Source: Glycine soja
Taxonomy: Eukaryota; Streptophyta; Magnoliopsida; Fabales; Fabaceae
DNA length: 64,000 bases
NCBI RefSeq assembly: GCF_004193775.1
Contig: NC_041019.1
Location: forward strand, 52,613,928 to 52,677,927
Reading direction: 5' to 3'
Part shown: piece by piece, positions 24,538-38,402 of the stretch
Position numbering within the stretch: position 1 is the stretch's first letter
Layout: each line of letters begins with the position of its first letter
Notes under the pieces: model-generated
Database searches by the model: none
Told to the model about the DNA's origin: nothing
What the model saw: the letters and a program-made list of their open reading frames with translations, nothing else
Position numbers and translations under genes: made by a program

Positions 24538-27500
24538 ATGGCGAGCCCAGAAGAAGCAAAGCTCGAAACTTTCATGCAGTGGCTACAGGTTCGTTAACAT
24601 GCTTAATAATTTGAAGCCAAAGGGCAACATATATTAGGCTTTTATGGTGAATATTCAATGGCGTCTTTTGCCAAGTTTTGAATTTTGATTTGGTCTTGAA
24701 TTCAGGCAAATGGGGTGGAGCTACGAGGTTGCAAGATCAAGTGGTGTGGTTCCAAACGAGGGTTTGGCATCTTTTCTGATAAAGATGTTTGTGATGGTAA
24801 TATCAATATGGATAGAGTTGTAGGAGTTGGTGTTATTGCTTGTTATTTGTTAGAGTATCACACTATAACTGACATTCTTATTGTTTGCTATTGGAAAGTG
24901 TGTGAGTTTTTGCTAATGCCCTTTTGTTAATACCTTAGAATATTGAAATTGAAAATACTGGTCTTGCTTTTGAAGCTTAAAAAGATGGGCATCTTCAGAA
25001 ACATAATTTTTTTGAGATGCTAAGTGTTGTTATGTGAATGGTTATAATAGTTGTGTGCCTTGACCACTGAAACGAGAGAAAGTAATTTTGTTTTCTTTGT
25101 AAAACAGGGGTTATGTTGGTTGTTCCACTAGATTTAGCAATTACTCCAATGAGGGTGTTGCAAGATCCTCTTCTAGGACCAGCATGTAGAGCAATGTTTG
25201 AAGAAGGAGATGTAGACGACAGGTTATTAATGATGCTGTTACTGACTGTGGAGCGTTTGCGTAAAAATTCTCTATGGAAGCCGTATGTATGGTTGATTGT
25301 GTTTTACTTTGGGATTCAGATTTCAGATTGTGTTGTGAGTTCCAATTATGGAGTGGTTAAAAATAAATCAGGTACCTTGATATGCTACCAACCACTTTTG
25401 GAAATCCACTTTGGTTTAGTGATGATGAACTTCAAGAGCTAAGAGGAACAACATTATATCGTGCAACTGAATTGCAGGTTATTTTGTTATGTGACTATTT
25501 TTTCTTATACCATTTACCAGTTTAATTACAATTGTGCTTTTCTTGCTAATTTAAAGACATAGCATGATGGAAAAAAAATACTGGTTATCCCTATGTTGGC
25601 TTGTGTGTATTTGTTTCCCAGAATTTCAAAAAGTAGTTCATTTGTTCACGTGACTGCTCTGTTCTGAAGTTCTCATCTATGTTTTTTTAGTAGTAATGGT
25701 CAACTTGAATTAGTTGTTTGCAGTATATTTTCTCGCTAAATACTAAATACTTGAATGGCATTGAGGGAGCATGCACTAGATCCATATGAAAATTGCCTAG
25801 AAGTCAAACCTAATTTTCTAATGTGATCTCCATATTCCGTGATATAACAGATATCTAGATTTTCTTTTTGTGTGATTTGACCTTCCAGGTGAACATGTTT
25901 AGTTTGTTTTATAGTGTTTGAGATAGAACCAGATGTCAAATGTCAAATCTGGTATTAACTTCTGGCCTCCTTATTTAACAGTATATTTTATAACTGTCTT
26001 ATCTTGCAGAAGAAAAGCCTGCTTTCTTTGTATGAATCTAAAGTGAAGGATATAGTGAAGAAACTTTTGACTCTTGATGGAAATTCAGAGATGTATGTGT
26101 TGGGTAAAATTGTATTTTTATGGATTAGTTTATGTTTTGAAGTGGTCAATTCATAATTGACGTAGTTTGACTCCTGTTGAAATTTGGATGTCTTATATTT
26201 TGGGCTAATTAATGCAGGATATACATCAATAACGTTATTTTGATTTTGGGATTGAGTCCTATCCCACACTAGTGAAATTATAATTTACTAGTTACTAGTT
26301 CACTACTTCACCTCATATGAAAACCATTATGGCATTAAGAATTAAATGTGGATATTTATACCATGTTAAATGTGCATCTGCTTTTCCTAATAAGTTCCAT
26401 TCAAGACATTTCATTTAGATGTAAACCATCTGTTTAAAATACATATTTGCATTGCTTCTCTTCTGAGTTACCTTCTCAACTATCTTCAAACAGCCATTTT
26501 TACTTGTTAGCTAAATTTAAAATATATATTTATATTGCTTCTCTTCTGTCTGATCTGTTTTTTCAGTGAGGTGTGCTTTGAAGATTTCCTTTGGTATGTA
26601 GTTTACCTCTGGTAAATTTTTATTGGTTCAACTAAAATCCTTGGAGGTTGATAGTAGTCTTGCCTTCTTGCTAGGGCAAATTCAGTATTTTGGAGTCGTG
26701 CTTTGAACATTCCAATGCCTCATTCTTATGTATTTCCAGAAATGCAAGATGCTCAAGACATTTGCGATCCAGAAGCTGATGAAAAAAGTGGGTCCATCTT
26801 TTATTTTTCTCTCATTAATTTCCTATAAAACTCTCTCTTTTGTTGTGTGTCCAATCAAGAGGTCATCATTTACTTTCTCTCTGAATTTAAGAGGTTAAAA
26901 TGGTATTAAAATAGGGAAGTTTATTGCAGGAAGCCAGATTGAGCAATCTGACAATCTGACCAAAGAAGGGACATGTAACCCAATGACAGGAGACACTGTT
27001 TGGGTTGAAGGTCTTGTCCCTGGCATTGACTTTTGTAACCATGGTAAATTGTTGCTTTAACCCTTGATATTTCACTTCCCCTGTACTTTCCTTTTCATTT
27101 CTTCATTGATTGTATTTTGATTGATCCCCTTTAAAAAAAAAACTGATATGAAACCCATTCTTAGACCTTCACCTAGCAGCTTATAAATTTTATTCAATTA
27201 ATTTCTTGACATGATATAAAAAAATGAAATTCTCTATGATCAAACTGCTTAAATATCAATCCTTGTTGACATAATCAATCCTTGATTATGGCCACATGCT
27301 TTCTCAACACTTATGCGTGAAAAAAGCATAATAGATATTGATAAATTTCTGCATAGTTTGTTGATAGGACATATATTACCTTTATATATATGTCAGTTAG
27401 AATACAGAGCCTTGCTGTTTGTCTTGATTTTTGTATACTTTAAAAGGCTATTTTCCTTTGCATGTAATTTAAGCATTAAGCAAATGGTTTCTAAATAATT

Positions 27501-30500
27501 GGTGTTCCTCTTCTTTTTGTAGTGATAAGGGTATCATATATAGTTATATACAGTAAGTAATGGATCCTGATGGAAAGTTTGCTAATGGGAAGATAGCAAA
27601 TATCTATTATTGTTTTGATAAATATAAAGATAAATGAACTATTTGTATCCATAAACATGTATTCCTAGCTTTGTGCCAGGATGAGTTATCTTCATGTCTT
27701 ATATGCTAGATTTATCAAATGTCTAATGTGATTTTCCTTGATTACATGGCCAATCAGATCTGAAGCCAATAGCAACATGGGAAGTTGATGGAACTGGTTT
27801 AGCATCAGGAGTTCCTTTCTCCATGTATCTTATCTCTGGTAACATTCTTTTTTGTGACTCTTCAGTGTCTTTGTTAACATTCAAAAAAGTGTTTTTCTCA
27901 TATCTACCTCTGCAGTTGTAGTAGTTTCTTTCAAATTTCTAATGTATTTTTTTTTTCTCTCCATCTAAATAGTTTCATAATGTGATATGTCATGAAACTG
28001 TTTCCCATTAATTCTATTGTTTTCTTGATTGCAAAGCTGCTCAAAGTCCCTTGCAGATTGATCAAGAAATCTACATTAGTTATGGAAACAAGGGAAATGA
28101 GGTACTTTATATTTTTCCATTGTTTAAAATAAATGAAACCATTTTCTTAGTTTATTTATTTTTTATTCTAGTTTACTTTTCTGTTTTATTTTTACCTTTC
28201 ATTTTAAGCATCAATCTTTTAAGCTGCAAGCAGAGAGGCCTGCAAGGGGGAGATTTTTCATGTGGCCAACACTGGTGCAATGTCTCGTTAGCAGTTTATT
28301 CAATTTAACTGCAAAAGGTTTAATTGAACCAGATACATAATTGTCTTGTCAATAAACTGCAACAATGCATTGCACTGTAGATTTGGCCCTTTAACTTATT
28401 TGAGTTCGCTTGTGCTTATGAATATATAGATGCATATAAATTTTACAAAATACATGAGACAGAGTGGATCCACTATTCAGTTGAAGGTGGATGTATAAGT
28501 TACTTTGAAGCTTATTTCAAGTACTAATAATTCTTTCCTTATTTTTTCACTTGGTGCAGGAACTTCTGTATCTGTATGGTTTTGTTATTGATGATAACAC
28601 TGATGACTATCTCATGGTAAAGGCTTATACTTGGACCTTGTGCACCGAGTAAAATTTCTCTTTATTCTTCAACATGTTATTCCCCATCTTAATTTTTCTT
28701 CTTAGCATAATTCAGTTTCTACTTTCAAGAAGCTTTATTGTGTTCATCTTTATAATTATGGCTACCACCCACCTTATTTGTTGCTGTGTGGCAGCTTGAA
28801 TTTGTGGGAGAGTTTACTAAAAATATTTAGTAATATCTACCTGCTGTTTATTAATTTCTTGCGATAATTGCCCTGATAGTTTTGCAATTATAATCTCATT
28901 TCATACCGTGACAACACCTACTTAATTTTGTCTATGGCTTCTGCCTTTTCATTTATATTCTCTATCATGGTCCGTGTGATTCACGTGATCACAGTTGTTA
29001 CAGATATAGACATGGCTTACTAACTTATCATTGTTGTTGAGTCCTCCAGGTCCACTATCCAGCAGAAGCAATTAATACAATTTCCTTCTCTGAGTCCAAA
29101 AACCAGCTTCTTGAAGTGCAGGTAAGCTAGTAAATTATCTACATCTTTGCCATTTTTAGAACTAGTAGAATATGATTTTTTTGGCTAACCTTACACCTTA
29201 TTGTTCTAAAATTTCCACCTTCTGTAATTACACTTTCTGTTTCTGTGTTATGTTTGCAGAAGGCTGAATTGAGATGTCTTTTACCCAAAACTTCACTGGA
29301 TAATGGATTTTTTCCGTTAAACACCCAAAACGGTGAAGAAAATAACAAGTCCAAAGCTGACCAAGTTTGCAACTATAGTTGGAGTGGTCAGCGCAAGATG
29401 CCATCTTATGTAAACAAGCTGGTGTTTCCTGAGAAATTTATGACTACTTTGAGAACCATAGCCATGCAAGAAGATGAGCTTTTCAAGGTTTCCTCAATGC
29501 TGGAAGAGGTTCAGTTTTTACTTTTCATATTTCCCTTGGAATGATAGACTATTAGCTCCTGCCTTTGTCACCGAAACAGTATTTTCTCTTTCTTTGGTTC
29601 GTTTTTCTGTCAAATTTTCCACATTTCCTACCCCTTCTATTAGTTAACTATTAAAGGTGAATTAATCTATCTGACATGTGATTCCGTGCTTTCCATCGTG
29701 GGAACAACGACAACCTCTTAACTTTGAAAGACAAAACAAAACTTGCTTTACCTACAGTTAATTTGCTTACAACTAGGTAATATTCAGACAGAATAATAAA
29801 TGAAAACAACTGACTGTATAAGTCAATGTTGAACACGTGTCAATATAACTGTGTTATTGATGACAATTATCAAATACTGAACCAATCCATTGTAATGCAA
29901 TGCATTTTCAAGATCAAATACAATTTACATGTTTTATTAATTATTTTATAATTTTCAACAAAACGTCATTAATGCATTAATAACTTTCATTTTTTGCTTT
30001 TATTTATTTTGGAAACCATTTACTTATATAACCATAGTTAGTACTAGTGAATTAAAGGTCAATTACAAGTCCTTCCTACCATTTTCCTTTGATTGTTGGC
30101 TGATTTTAAGCTGTGATAAAATGAGGTGAATTTATTACATTTAGCCAGAAGTTTAGAATCCTGAAGGTAAGTGATAAGCATTATATTCATTTGCATTGTT
30201 TATGTTCATGTTTGTATGAAGCTTGCTGGACCTGAAAGGGAGAGACAACTATCAGATACAGATGTCCAATCAGCAGTGTGGGAGGTCTGTGGTGATTCTG
30301 GAGCTTTACAATTGCTTGTCGATCTTCTTCGTGTGAAGTGAGTGCCAGGAATTACATAACCACAACTGTTGATAGGATCATGTTAACTATAATCTGAAAT
30401 ATTATTTTCCTGACTCCTAATCTACATGCGTGTGATTGCAACTTGATTTCTGCAAATGATTTTTGAATCTCTTTTTTATATTCAATTCATCATTTCATTT

Positions 30501-31371
30501 TTTGAGTGAATAAGGACATGCGGATACTAGAACACCAACATTGATATATCTTACGTGCAATGCCTAACTGATTTCACTGCATTCAAGGATGATGGATCTT
30601 GAAGAGAGTTCTGGAACAGAGGAAAATGACCTTGATTTGCTCAAGAAAGCCCTTATTATTGATAGCCATGAAGATAGCAAACAATGCCTGAGCAATTTAA
30701 GGTAGAAACTAGCTTACTTTACTATAGTGTTATTCATATACCTTAAATTATTAGGGATTACTCTGATACCTATATTTTTTCAAGGGTACAATTACCTGGA
30801 CTGAGAAGTCCATCATTTATTTCTTGTTAATTATGTTTAATGGATTTTCAAAGATCATACTAAAATCTAAAACTATCAACCAACAAATATTTGACGAGTT
30901 GCATGTATTCTTCCATTGAAATTATATGTTTAACACTTGCGGTTACATACAAACCTGGTTTTGTTGAGTATGAAGTGACTGTTTATCTACAATTCATTTT
31001 CTCCCTTGTATTTTGCTCTTCACAACATAATAATTAGAAATCTGATAATAATGATTCTAAACTAAGGTGATTCGTAATTTTCAATCTCCAACATTGTACT
31101 AACACCTTTTCATCCTCTAACATTGTACTACCACATTTTCATTTTAAGTGTGGAAATATTGCTTCTATGTTCTAATAGATTTTGTTCTTTTCCCAAAAAC
31201 TTCAGCCCAAAGGAAAATGACTCAGAGGAGCCAAAGTTGATGACTAGAAACAAGTGGTCTGCTATAGTATATAGGCGTGGCCAGAAGCAGCTAACTCGTT
31301 TATTCTTGAAAGAAGCAGAACATGCTTTGCAGTTATCTCTGAATGAAGAAGAGTTCACTTTTCCTTGTTAA
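24538..31371 (+). CDS. SET-domain protein lysine methyltransferase, Rubisco-LSMT type, 16 exons
   Basis: Exons: 24538-24588, 24706-24796, 25108-25282, 25372-25477, 26010-26092, 26567-26593, 26675-26787, 26930-27043, 27758-27838, 28037-28101, 28560-28616, 29050-29121, 29260-29508, 30222-30337, 30588-30701 and 31206-31371. All junctions are GT/AG and in phase, giving 559 residues. The split SET domain opens with the cofactor-binding KRGFGIFS (residues 34-41). It closes with DFCNH (N252, H253) and IYISYGNKGNEELLYLYGF, whose Tyr296 is the expected catalytic tyrosine. A long insert lies between, as in the Rubisco large-subunit methyltransferase family. Residues about 320-490 fit the Rubisco-LSMT substrate-binding domain. 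Such enzymes transfer methyl groups from S-adenosylmethionine to non-histone lysines; the substrate here is unknown. No plastid transit peptide is obvious at the N-terminus (MASPEEAKLETFMQWLQ). Confidence 0.93.
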
Positions 31372-31379
31372 CTAATCAC

Positions 31380-33580
31380 ATTGTTTAGTCCTCTTCTTGT
31401 TCCTTGATCTTTAACCATTAGTATTTTGGTATTGGTTTGAGTCGTAGTTATTTCTTACTAGAGATCTTTAAGTCATATCTCTTTCATTTGTGCACTTAAA
31501 ATCCAAGTGCCTATAAGTTCACTCGTCTTCATTTTGAGCAGTTCTTGCATAAGCTAAGTGCCTTATGAGAACAATTAATTAAAAACTTAGATACATTAAA
31601 ATAATGGCAAACACTGTATTCATTAATTATGCCTATTGTAAACACTTTTCATAATTTCATTCAAGAATTGCTTTCATTTTTGTTCTACACCTTAGTAATT
31701 TTCATCAACTTACATAATTATTGGACGTGTTGTATAGCTCCAATTCTTCATGTGGAAAGAAGAGGCTGAAAACATTATGGGACGTGTTATTCTTACATCC
31801 TATATTTGGTTAGGTATCACGGTATGTCCTTAAAAATTAGAAGTGGGGTTTTATTTTTATGAAATATGATATGCTTTACACCAAGCTAGGAAACGTAATT
31901 TATTTGAATTTTGTTAATTATTTCTTCATTTTTTTAACTCGATTTAAAAGTAATAAATTTAGAAATGCGTAACTGCGGACCCTCACTGCTTGAGCAATAA
32001 AAAAATGTAATCAGCTAAAAGAAACATATTACTAAGTTATCTACGTAATTTGACAGTAATTAATTTTTTTAAACCATACTCATCAGGATTTAATTGTATA
32101 TAAAAAAGTTCTTATATAAAAAATTTATACTTTGATGATCTTGATAAAGAAAGTTTAATTATTCATTCTTTATATTTGTAACATTTTTTTTATTTCGATT
32201 CCTATACCTAAAAAACTAACGTTTTAATCTCTACACATGTAGTTTTAATTTTGTTTGCTGTCAATCGTGTCACAACTACGTTAAGTAAAAATTGCCAGAA
32301 ATTTGATGCTAAAGAGACATTTTCTGATAATTTAATAGCTTGCTAGAATATTTTCTTAGTGGCTTTATACTTTATGGTACCGATTTTTATTTTATGGTAG
32401 TGTTAACAAAATCAAAACATACTTTAATGAAAAAAAATCAAAGCAAAATTTAAAATACATTTAGAGACTCATATAGAGACTAAAACGTATAATTTTAAAT
32501 ATAAAGACTGAAATTAAAAATGCATGTATAAAAACTAAAACATCTAATTTTTAAATAAAAAGCCTAAAACGTAAAAATGAGCAAAGATAAAAACCAAATG
32601 AATATAGAAGTTTGTAAGTTCTCATTGTGTGATGCACGACTCTGGTTTTCTCTGTCTTGTCCCAAACCCAAAAGACATCTGTACTTAATTAAGCCTTCAA
32701 TGTATCTGACGGGTGGGTGTTTGCCATTAAATTGATAATGAAAGGTATTTTTTGGTACAATATTTTTTTAGCTAACAAGTATTTTTTGGCACTTCGATAA
32801 TGAAATTATGAAAGGTATCTTATGATAAATGAAATAAGGTTTGTGCCGTACAAATGTACAATCATGCATATTTTGAAATTTGAGTTGAGTTTTAAAAGTA
32901 AGTTAATAAAAAATATATTTGAGAAGACTATTTATAATTAAGTCATGTAAAATTTTTAAAATATTTAAAACTATGAAAATTTTATAATTAATTGAAAAAA
33001 TAAGTTCAAAATCTTAAACTAACAGAAAAAATATAATAAAAGGATTAAGTTGCTTTTAAAAAGGATATGACTTAATTTAATATATGAATTTAATTTTAAA
33101 ATAATTGATTATGAGTGTAAAATTAAAAGAAACAAATAACTATTTCAAAATATAAGAAATTGAAAATTAAAATAATTAACATACAAAATTTTGAACATAA
33201 TTAATAGGTAAAAAAAATATATTGTATTAAATTTATATATCTTAAAAGAGAATCGAATAAAACATTATCTGGTTTGCTAGATATAGAATCGTATATGGAA
33301 TTATGGACACATACATAAAATAATTTTGTTAACAAAACTAACATTTTCGATAAAATAAAACATAAAATTCAACTAAAAATATTGCCTAAGCAAGGTAGGA
33401 TATTCAGAAAAATTAGCAACAGCTATGAACAAATACCAAGTTTAAGTGCATTCATAAGCTACCAAAAATATAAATATTAGGCTGGTTTTTTTAATCAGTA
33501 TATTAGGCTGGTAATGGTTTAAATCAGCTACATTTATCCAAAAAGTGTTCTGAGATCCATTAAATTCAACTCTAGCTTTA
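31380..33580. other. Intergenic region between the convergent SET and VIT-like genes
   Basis: No gene was seen. The two genes end towards each other here, so both 3'UTRs are included. A Mutator-like or other long-inverted-repeat element remnant at about 32165-32600 is the only structured part. The remainder is A/T-rich with no frames of note. Confidence 0.6.
32165..32600. mobile_element. Decayed element with long imperfect terminal inverted repeats
   Basis: The left arm (about 32180-32260) reads CTAAAAAACTAACGTTTTAA, then TACACATGTAGTTTTAATTT. The reverse complement of the right arm (about 32500-32590) reads TTAAAAATTAGATGTTTTAG, then TATACATGCATTTTTAATTT. Matches run in the same order over some 60-70 bases. 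Such long AT-rich inverted repeats are typical of Mutator-like nonautonomous elements in legumes. The arms are diverged and the target-site duplication was not found. Confidence 0.5.
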
Positions 33581-36137
33581 TCAACTCTCTAGTCCTGCCA
33601 TAAGCTTAAGCAACCATCCCACTAAATAAGCCGAAGCTGCAGCTATGGCACCACAGAGAAGTGTGACAGCCGCAGAGAGCATGATGTTTTGGCCAGCAAT
33701 CCTTGCCTTTGCCACCCCAAGAAGAGCAAGGGCAAGTGCAGAAACAATGCAAGCACTGAGAAACTTGACAGAGTCATTGTCAGTGAATGGTATGAGGATG
33801 ATGAAAGAGAGCAAAGGAGTTGAGCCAAAGAGCATGAAGGATGCAAAGGTCACAAGGCCATTCCTCCAGGGCTTCACTTCTTGGTCTGCTGGCAGCATTC
33901 CCTTGTCTGCTACCATTCTTTGATCCACTAGAATGTCATTGTACTTTGTGAATATGTTCACAACCTTGCACCAAGTAACAAATTTCAGTTAAGTTTGGAA
34001 CTTAGAATCAGTTTAGCTATAGGCCAAATAAATTTATAGTTAGATAAAAAAAATAACTTTTGAGTCTAGTAAAGTTTTGCTACAAATTTCTCTCACTAAT
34101 CATTTAATTATATGAATATAAATAATAAATATACTGATAGTGTAAAAGTCTTTTATCATTATGATAAGTATATTGAGTACATTAATAGTCACAATTTCTG
34201 ATAAAGTTTACATTTACAGTAGATGGTAATTTGGTTCCCAAATTTATACATTAGTTCCTGAAATTTAAAAAAGAAAAAAAATCCCTCAAAGTGTAAATCA
34301 ACAATCACATTAATCCAATTTTTTTTTTATAAAAAAAAAGACTAAAATGACATTAAGCAGTTAAAATAAGAGACTTATTTGATATCCCAAGCACTTATTT
34401 AGCATTTTCCTTAAACTAATGTGACAGCCTACCACTTTGAGATTCTACTAAAGTGACTTTTTACTCATAGTTCATCTATGTTAAACTCTAATTTTATTCC
34501 AAACCAAATGGTATGCTTTTCTCATACAAACCATGGTTGCATCATTGTAGTCCATCCCTAGATTTTGATAGTGTTTGACCAACTCTGTTTGCTCTTTGTC
34601 CCTTTGGTTAATGACATCCCATTCTGTCACTCTCCTTTCCTCAATGATCACATCCTGCTCAGAGCTAGCAGACACAAAGTCCCCAAACCCCATTGATATT
34701 GCATCTGCCACTAGGTTTGAGACCCCAAGAACCAGCACATGCACTAACATTAATTCAAAGTGTAGCATGTAAGTTAAAATAACATTTACACCTCCATATA
34801 AAAGTATTCTATGTTTGTATCAATGGCATGACAATCAGTATCACTATTTCAGACAAACATGGTTTGACAAATACAAACATAGTGATAGTGATAAGAACCT
34901 TAGCCACATAACATATGCTCCATATAATTGGAAAGCCTAAAGTCTTAAAAATTCAAATCACATAATGTAATTTGTTGCGAAAAGGACAAGCTACAAGTAC
35001 CTATCATACAATCTTAGCACTACAAATTAGTGGTGAAAAAGGCAAAAGGTGCAAGTACATGCAATTTCCTCGAGAACTTAAACATAGAGGTCTTTTATGC
35101 TCAACTATCTAACAAGGGAACACAGCTGACATTTGTATAAAAGAACTTCGTGAAAATGAAATTTAGAGAGAGAACGAAGAAGGGGTAATCAAGAATTTAG
35201 AGCATTTATGACTGTATGGTGTACTAATTACATTAGAATGTGATGAATTTTCAAGCAAAAACCAAACAAATTGATTATGAACAAATTTAGATTCGAGATA
35301 TTTAAAAAGCAAACAAATTCATTGATTTCATTAAATATCAACCCTTAAAGATTAATTTTAAGCAGTCAAAAATAGAAAAAAAAACATTAAAAATATTTGT
35401 TATTGTAATGACACATTAAAAATCACAGGACCACTATGAATTAATACTTATAAGTTAACACAAACATGCATGTTTTTATTCAAGAAAAAATACTTCGACT
35501 ATTTATAACTTTAAGAGAGGATATATAGAGTTAAAAAAAGGGAATGACAAACATTGTAATGAGTGTGATTCAATTGACAATGCCTTCTAAACTTGTGAGT
35601 GAGGAAAGTAAATATCAGTTGACAATACACAGGAAGAAAGAAAAAAACAACTTGTGAAGTAAGATTTGAATTTGATTCATGCAAAACACACTTTCAAAGA
35701 GGGGGTAAAGAATTTTAAGTGCGAGTTAAAAACATGATTGTAACTAAATTCCGGACTAGGCCCATGGTTACAATGATATTCAGTCTCCACAATATAAAAA
35801 CCAGAAGTCTTATTAGTTACAATGATACAATAGAAAAAAATTGCAAAATATTCATTTGCCACAATATAAAAAATCCTAATTATATTTGATTAAATAAAAT
35901 AAAAAAAGAAACAGAATGGCACATATACATACCAGAGGAACTAGTGCTAGCAGAGATGGAGGAAATGAGAGAAAAGCAAGTGATAATGGCATCAAGCCCT
36001 GCAAAAACCATGCTCTTCACATACTCTCCTTTCCAAGGCTCCTTTGGTCTCTCACTCTTCCTCTCTCCACCGTCCTCCGCAGCTGTCTGGAGGAGCCTTG
36101 TGGTGGTGCCACCACTGCTGCCACCTCTCTCACCCAT
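33581..36137 (-). CDS. CCC1/VIT-like membrane protein (MEB-like class), 3 exons
   Basis: Exons on the minus strand: 36137-35933, 34743-34532 and 33964-33581. Introns are GT/AG and in phase, giving 266 residues. The N-terminus is hydrophilic. EYVKSMVFAGLDAIITCFSL (about residues 39-58) is the first membrane helix of the CCC1/VIT family. VLVLGVSNLVADAISMGFGD is the second, with the family's Gly/Asp-rich signature. A cytosolic loop rich in Glu and Asp follows, and then three more hydrophobic segments in exon 3. The family moves iron or manganese into vacuoles or the ER. This subclass, with a SMGFGDFVSASSEQD loop, resembles Arabidopsis At4g27860/At5g24290 (membrane protein of ER body). Metal transport is inferred from the family. 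The gene is one partner of the tandem duplication described under findings. Confidence 0.87.
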
Positions 36138-36215
36138 TTACACTTAACACTTATTTTTATTGTTTATTATTTTTGGAACTTGGGTGGTGTTATAGTGGTA
36201 ATTAAATTGTTTTAA

Positions 36216-37592
36216 TTACTGTTCTTTTCCCTTTTCAGTTTTGACAACAGTGACTCATTCAGCTAAGGAAACTTCAAATTGGTGTGTCACTGTGCATGCA
36301 ATTTCACAAACACGTAGCCAATGAGTGCAGTTCTTTTTTCACTGTAATAGGAGCATTGATTGACACGTTTTCATGATGATTCATCACCACATGGCCACCG
36401 TTTGACCTTCAACAACATTTCTCTTCTTATACAAACTAACAAATTAAACACAAACTTGTTATTTGGTTATAAGTATAAACTTATGATTGTAAAAGTTTGA
36501 CTTGAATAAGAATAGAATCTCAAATTAATGCATAATTTTCTTAATAATTAATTTTTTTTATTTAGGAGACAAATCTTATTAAATAAAATTTATATACAGA
36601 TAATACATATTGAAAATTTGTTCACAATACTAATTTTCATTACCAATTAAAATTAATTCTAAATTACAAATTAAAGTCTACAATTTCAAGTTTAAAAAAA
36701 AACATAAATATATTTAGTTATTTACCAAAATGTATTGTAAGTTACATGAAGTTAAAATAGAAAAAAAATTATCAAACCATTTTTATTGATCTTAATATGT
36801 TTTTCACACAATTACATATTAAGTTTTGAGGCTAAAGAGCACCATAAAATTTTTCACTTAATTTTTTTTGAAAGTTATTTTTTGCCGATTCATATTCATA
36901 GAATGAAGAAATAAATATAATACATTTACATGGAAATGAGTAAATTCTTACAAAATACATAAAAATTCAATTTTAATAAATTGATAATATATTTTTTTAT
37001 ACTATCATCTTGATTATAAATATATGAAACAGTTATTACTCCTTAATATAAGACAACATCTAAAAAAAATTAACAGTTCTTTTTATAATTTTTTTTTTCA
37101 ATTTTTTAATCTCTACGAAGCATCTAATTTTTTCCATCATTTATCTATAAGTTTAATTGCATATTTTGCAACCAATTTTTTAATTTTTGAGAAATTTAAT
37201 TTTAATAAATTAATTTGACCAATTTTATTCATTACTTTTTAAAAAACTTATGAATTACTTCAAATATAATTGTACATTTTACCCCTTCCTCCCCCAACTT
37301 ACTTATTTTTTATAATTATTTATTCAACTTATTTTTTTGATAAATTTTATTATTTTTACTCCTAACTTTTACTCTTATTAATAAATAAATGATAAAAGAT
37401 ACATCAAACTAATTTGTTAGTAAAATTTACCAAAAATTTGAAATTAAAGATAAATACAATTAAATCTTATCTTTATCAAATACTTTAAGCATTTATGCTT
37501 TTTATTAATAGTAACTTAAAAAATACTCGAAGACCTGTGGTCTATATAATATAATATAAAATAAAATAAATACATTGTGAACACATATTAAA
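36216..37592. other. VIT-like promoter region and AT-rich spacer inside the duplicated unit
   Basis: The first 220 bases upstream of the VIT-like gene (about 36225-36440) match about 40530-40745 upstream of the VIT pseudogene, including CACGTAGCCAATGA, ATTGACACG and CACATGGCCACCGTTTGACC. The rest (36440-37590) is AT-rich without genes or clear repeats. Confidence 0.7.
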
Positions 37593-37872
37593 CTAGACCA
37601 AAGGCCTCCTTTCATAATTTTCTGCATAACTTGGCAGAGTCCCCAACTCTTCATCACACAGTAGATTTTGCACCATTGCCCCTGGTGGTAGAAGAGGCTA
37701 AGACCCTCTTGGTCTTGGTGCTAGTGAATATGTTATCAAGCAACATCTTCAATGTATTCCCGATAGCTATGAGTAGTGCTCCACTCATCACATGCTGTTC
37801 TGCAACTTCTGTTAATTTTGTAAATATCACGTATGACAATAGCAATGCCACTACCTTTTTTCCCGTTGTTGA
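37593..37872 (-). pseudogene. Orphan last exon of the UDP-galactose transporter gene
   Basis: The minus-strand reading gives VALLLSYVIFTKL, LLIAIGNTLKML and [13 protein letters not shown]. The same order appears in exon 7 of the intact transporter at 41419-41153 ([38 protein letters not shown]). A short deletion shifts the frame and gives a premature TGA at 37654-37656. The original stop position is still visible at 37593-37595. A short stretch beyond the exon also matches. None of exons 1-6 is present nearby, only part of intron 6 (about 37885-38385). It is therefore a truncated copy left by tandem duplication, not a processed pseudogene. Confidence 0.9.
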
Positions 37873-38402
37873 CTGTGACAAATTCAATAAGGTAAGTTAG
37901 CACCACATTATTATGCCATTAAAATAAAAAATTAATAAACTAATAATTAATATTTAATGATAAAAAAAATTATATGATTAAAAAATTGAATTTTCCATCG
38001 TCCATTATATATGCGGGTTATTTTTTACATTCATGTCACCAATGAATTATTGACTTATAGATTATAGGGTTGAGTGGAAACATTGTTGAGAGTTTTGATT
38101 TTCATTTCATCTCAACAACATGTTGATAATAATTCATTCTCTAACACCACTTAATTAGTTAAAATTCATGTAAATCTTACTAATCAGGTAGTGGGATCTA
38201 GATATTTCTTTTTATCCTAAAAATCAAACTGAGATATCATGAAGTTCACAATAGCACGTGCACATGATTCAGCCAACCGAGCTTTGAGATTTAGGTATTT
38301 AGTGAGATTCACATGAATTTCACCGATTATTTTAATATAAAATCATGTTAAGAAATGTGTTGCTACTATTTTTCAATAAGATTGTTTTGGCCAGCCACTG
38401 AA

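Noticed and set aside
33643..33923. Overlapping frames on both strands in VIT exon 3, repeated at 38407-38646
   Set aside because: Shadows of the real VIT frame; their recurrence at 38.4 kb is due to the tandem duplication, not a second conserved gene.
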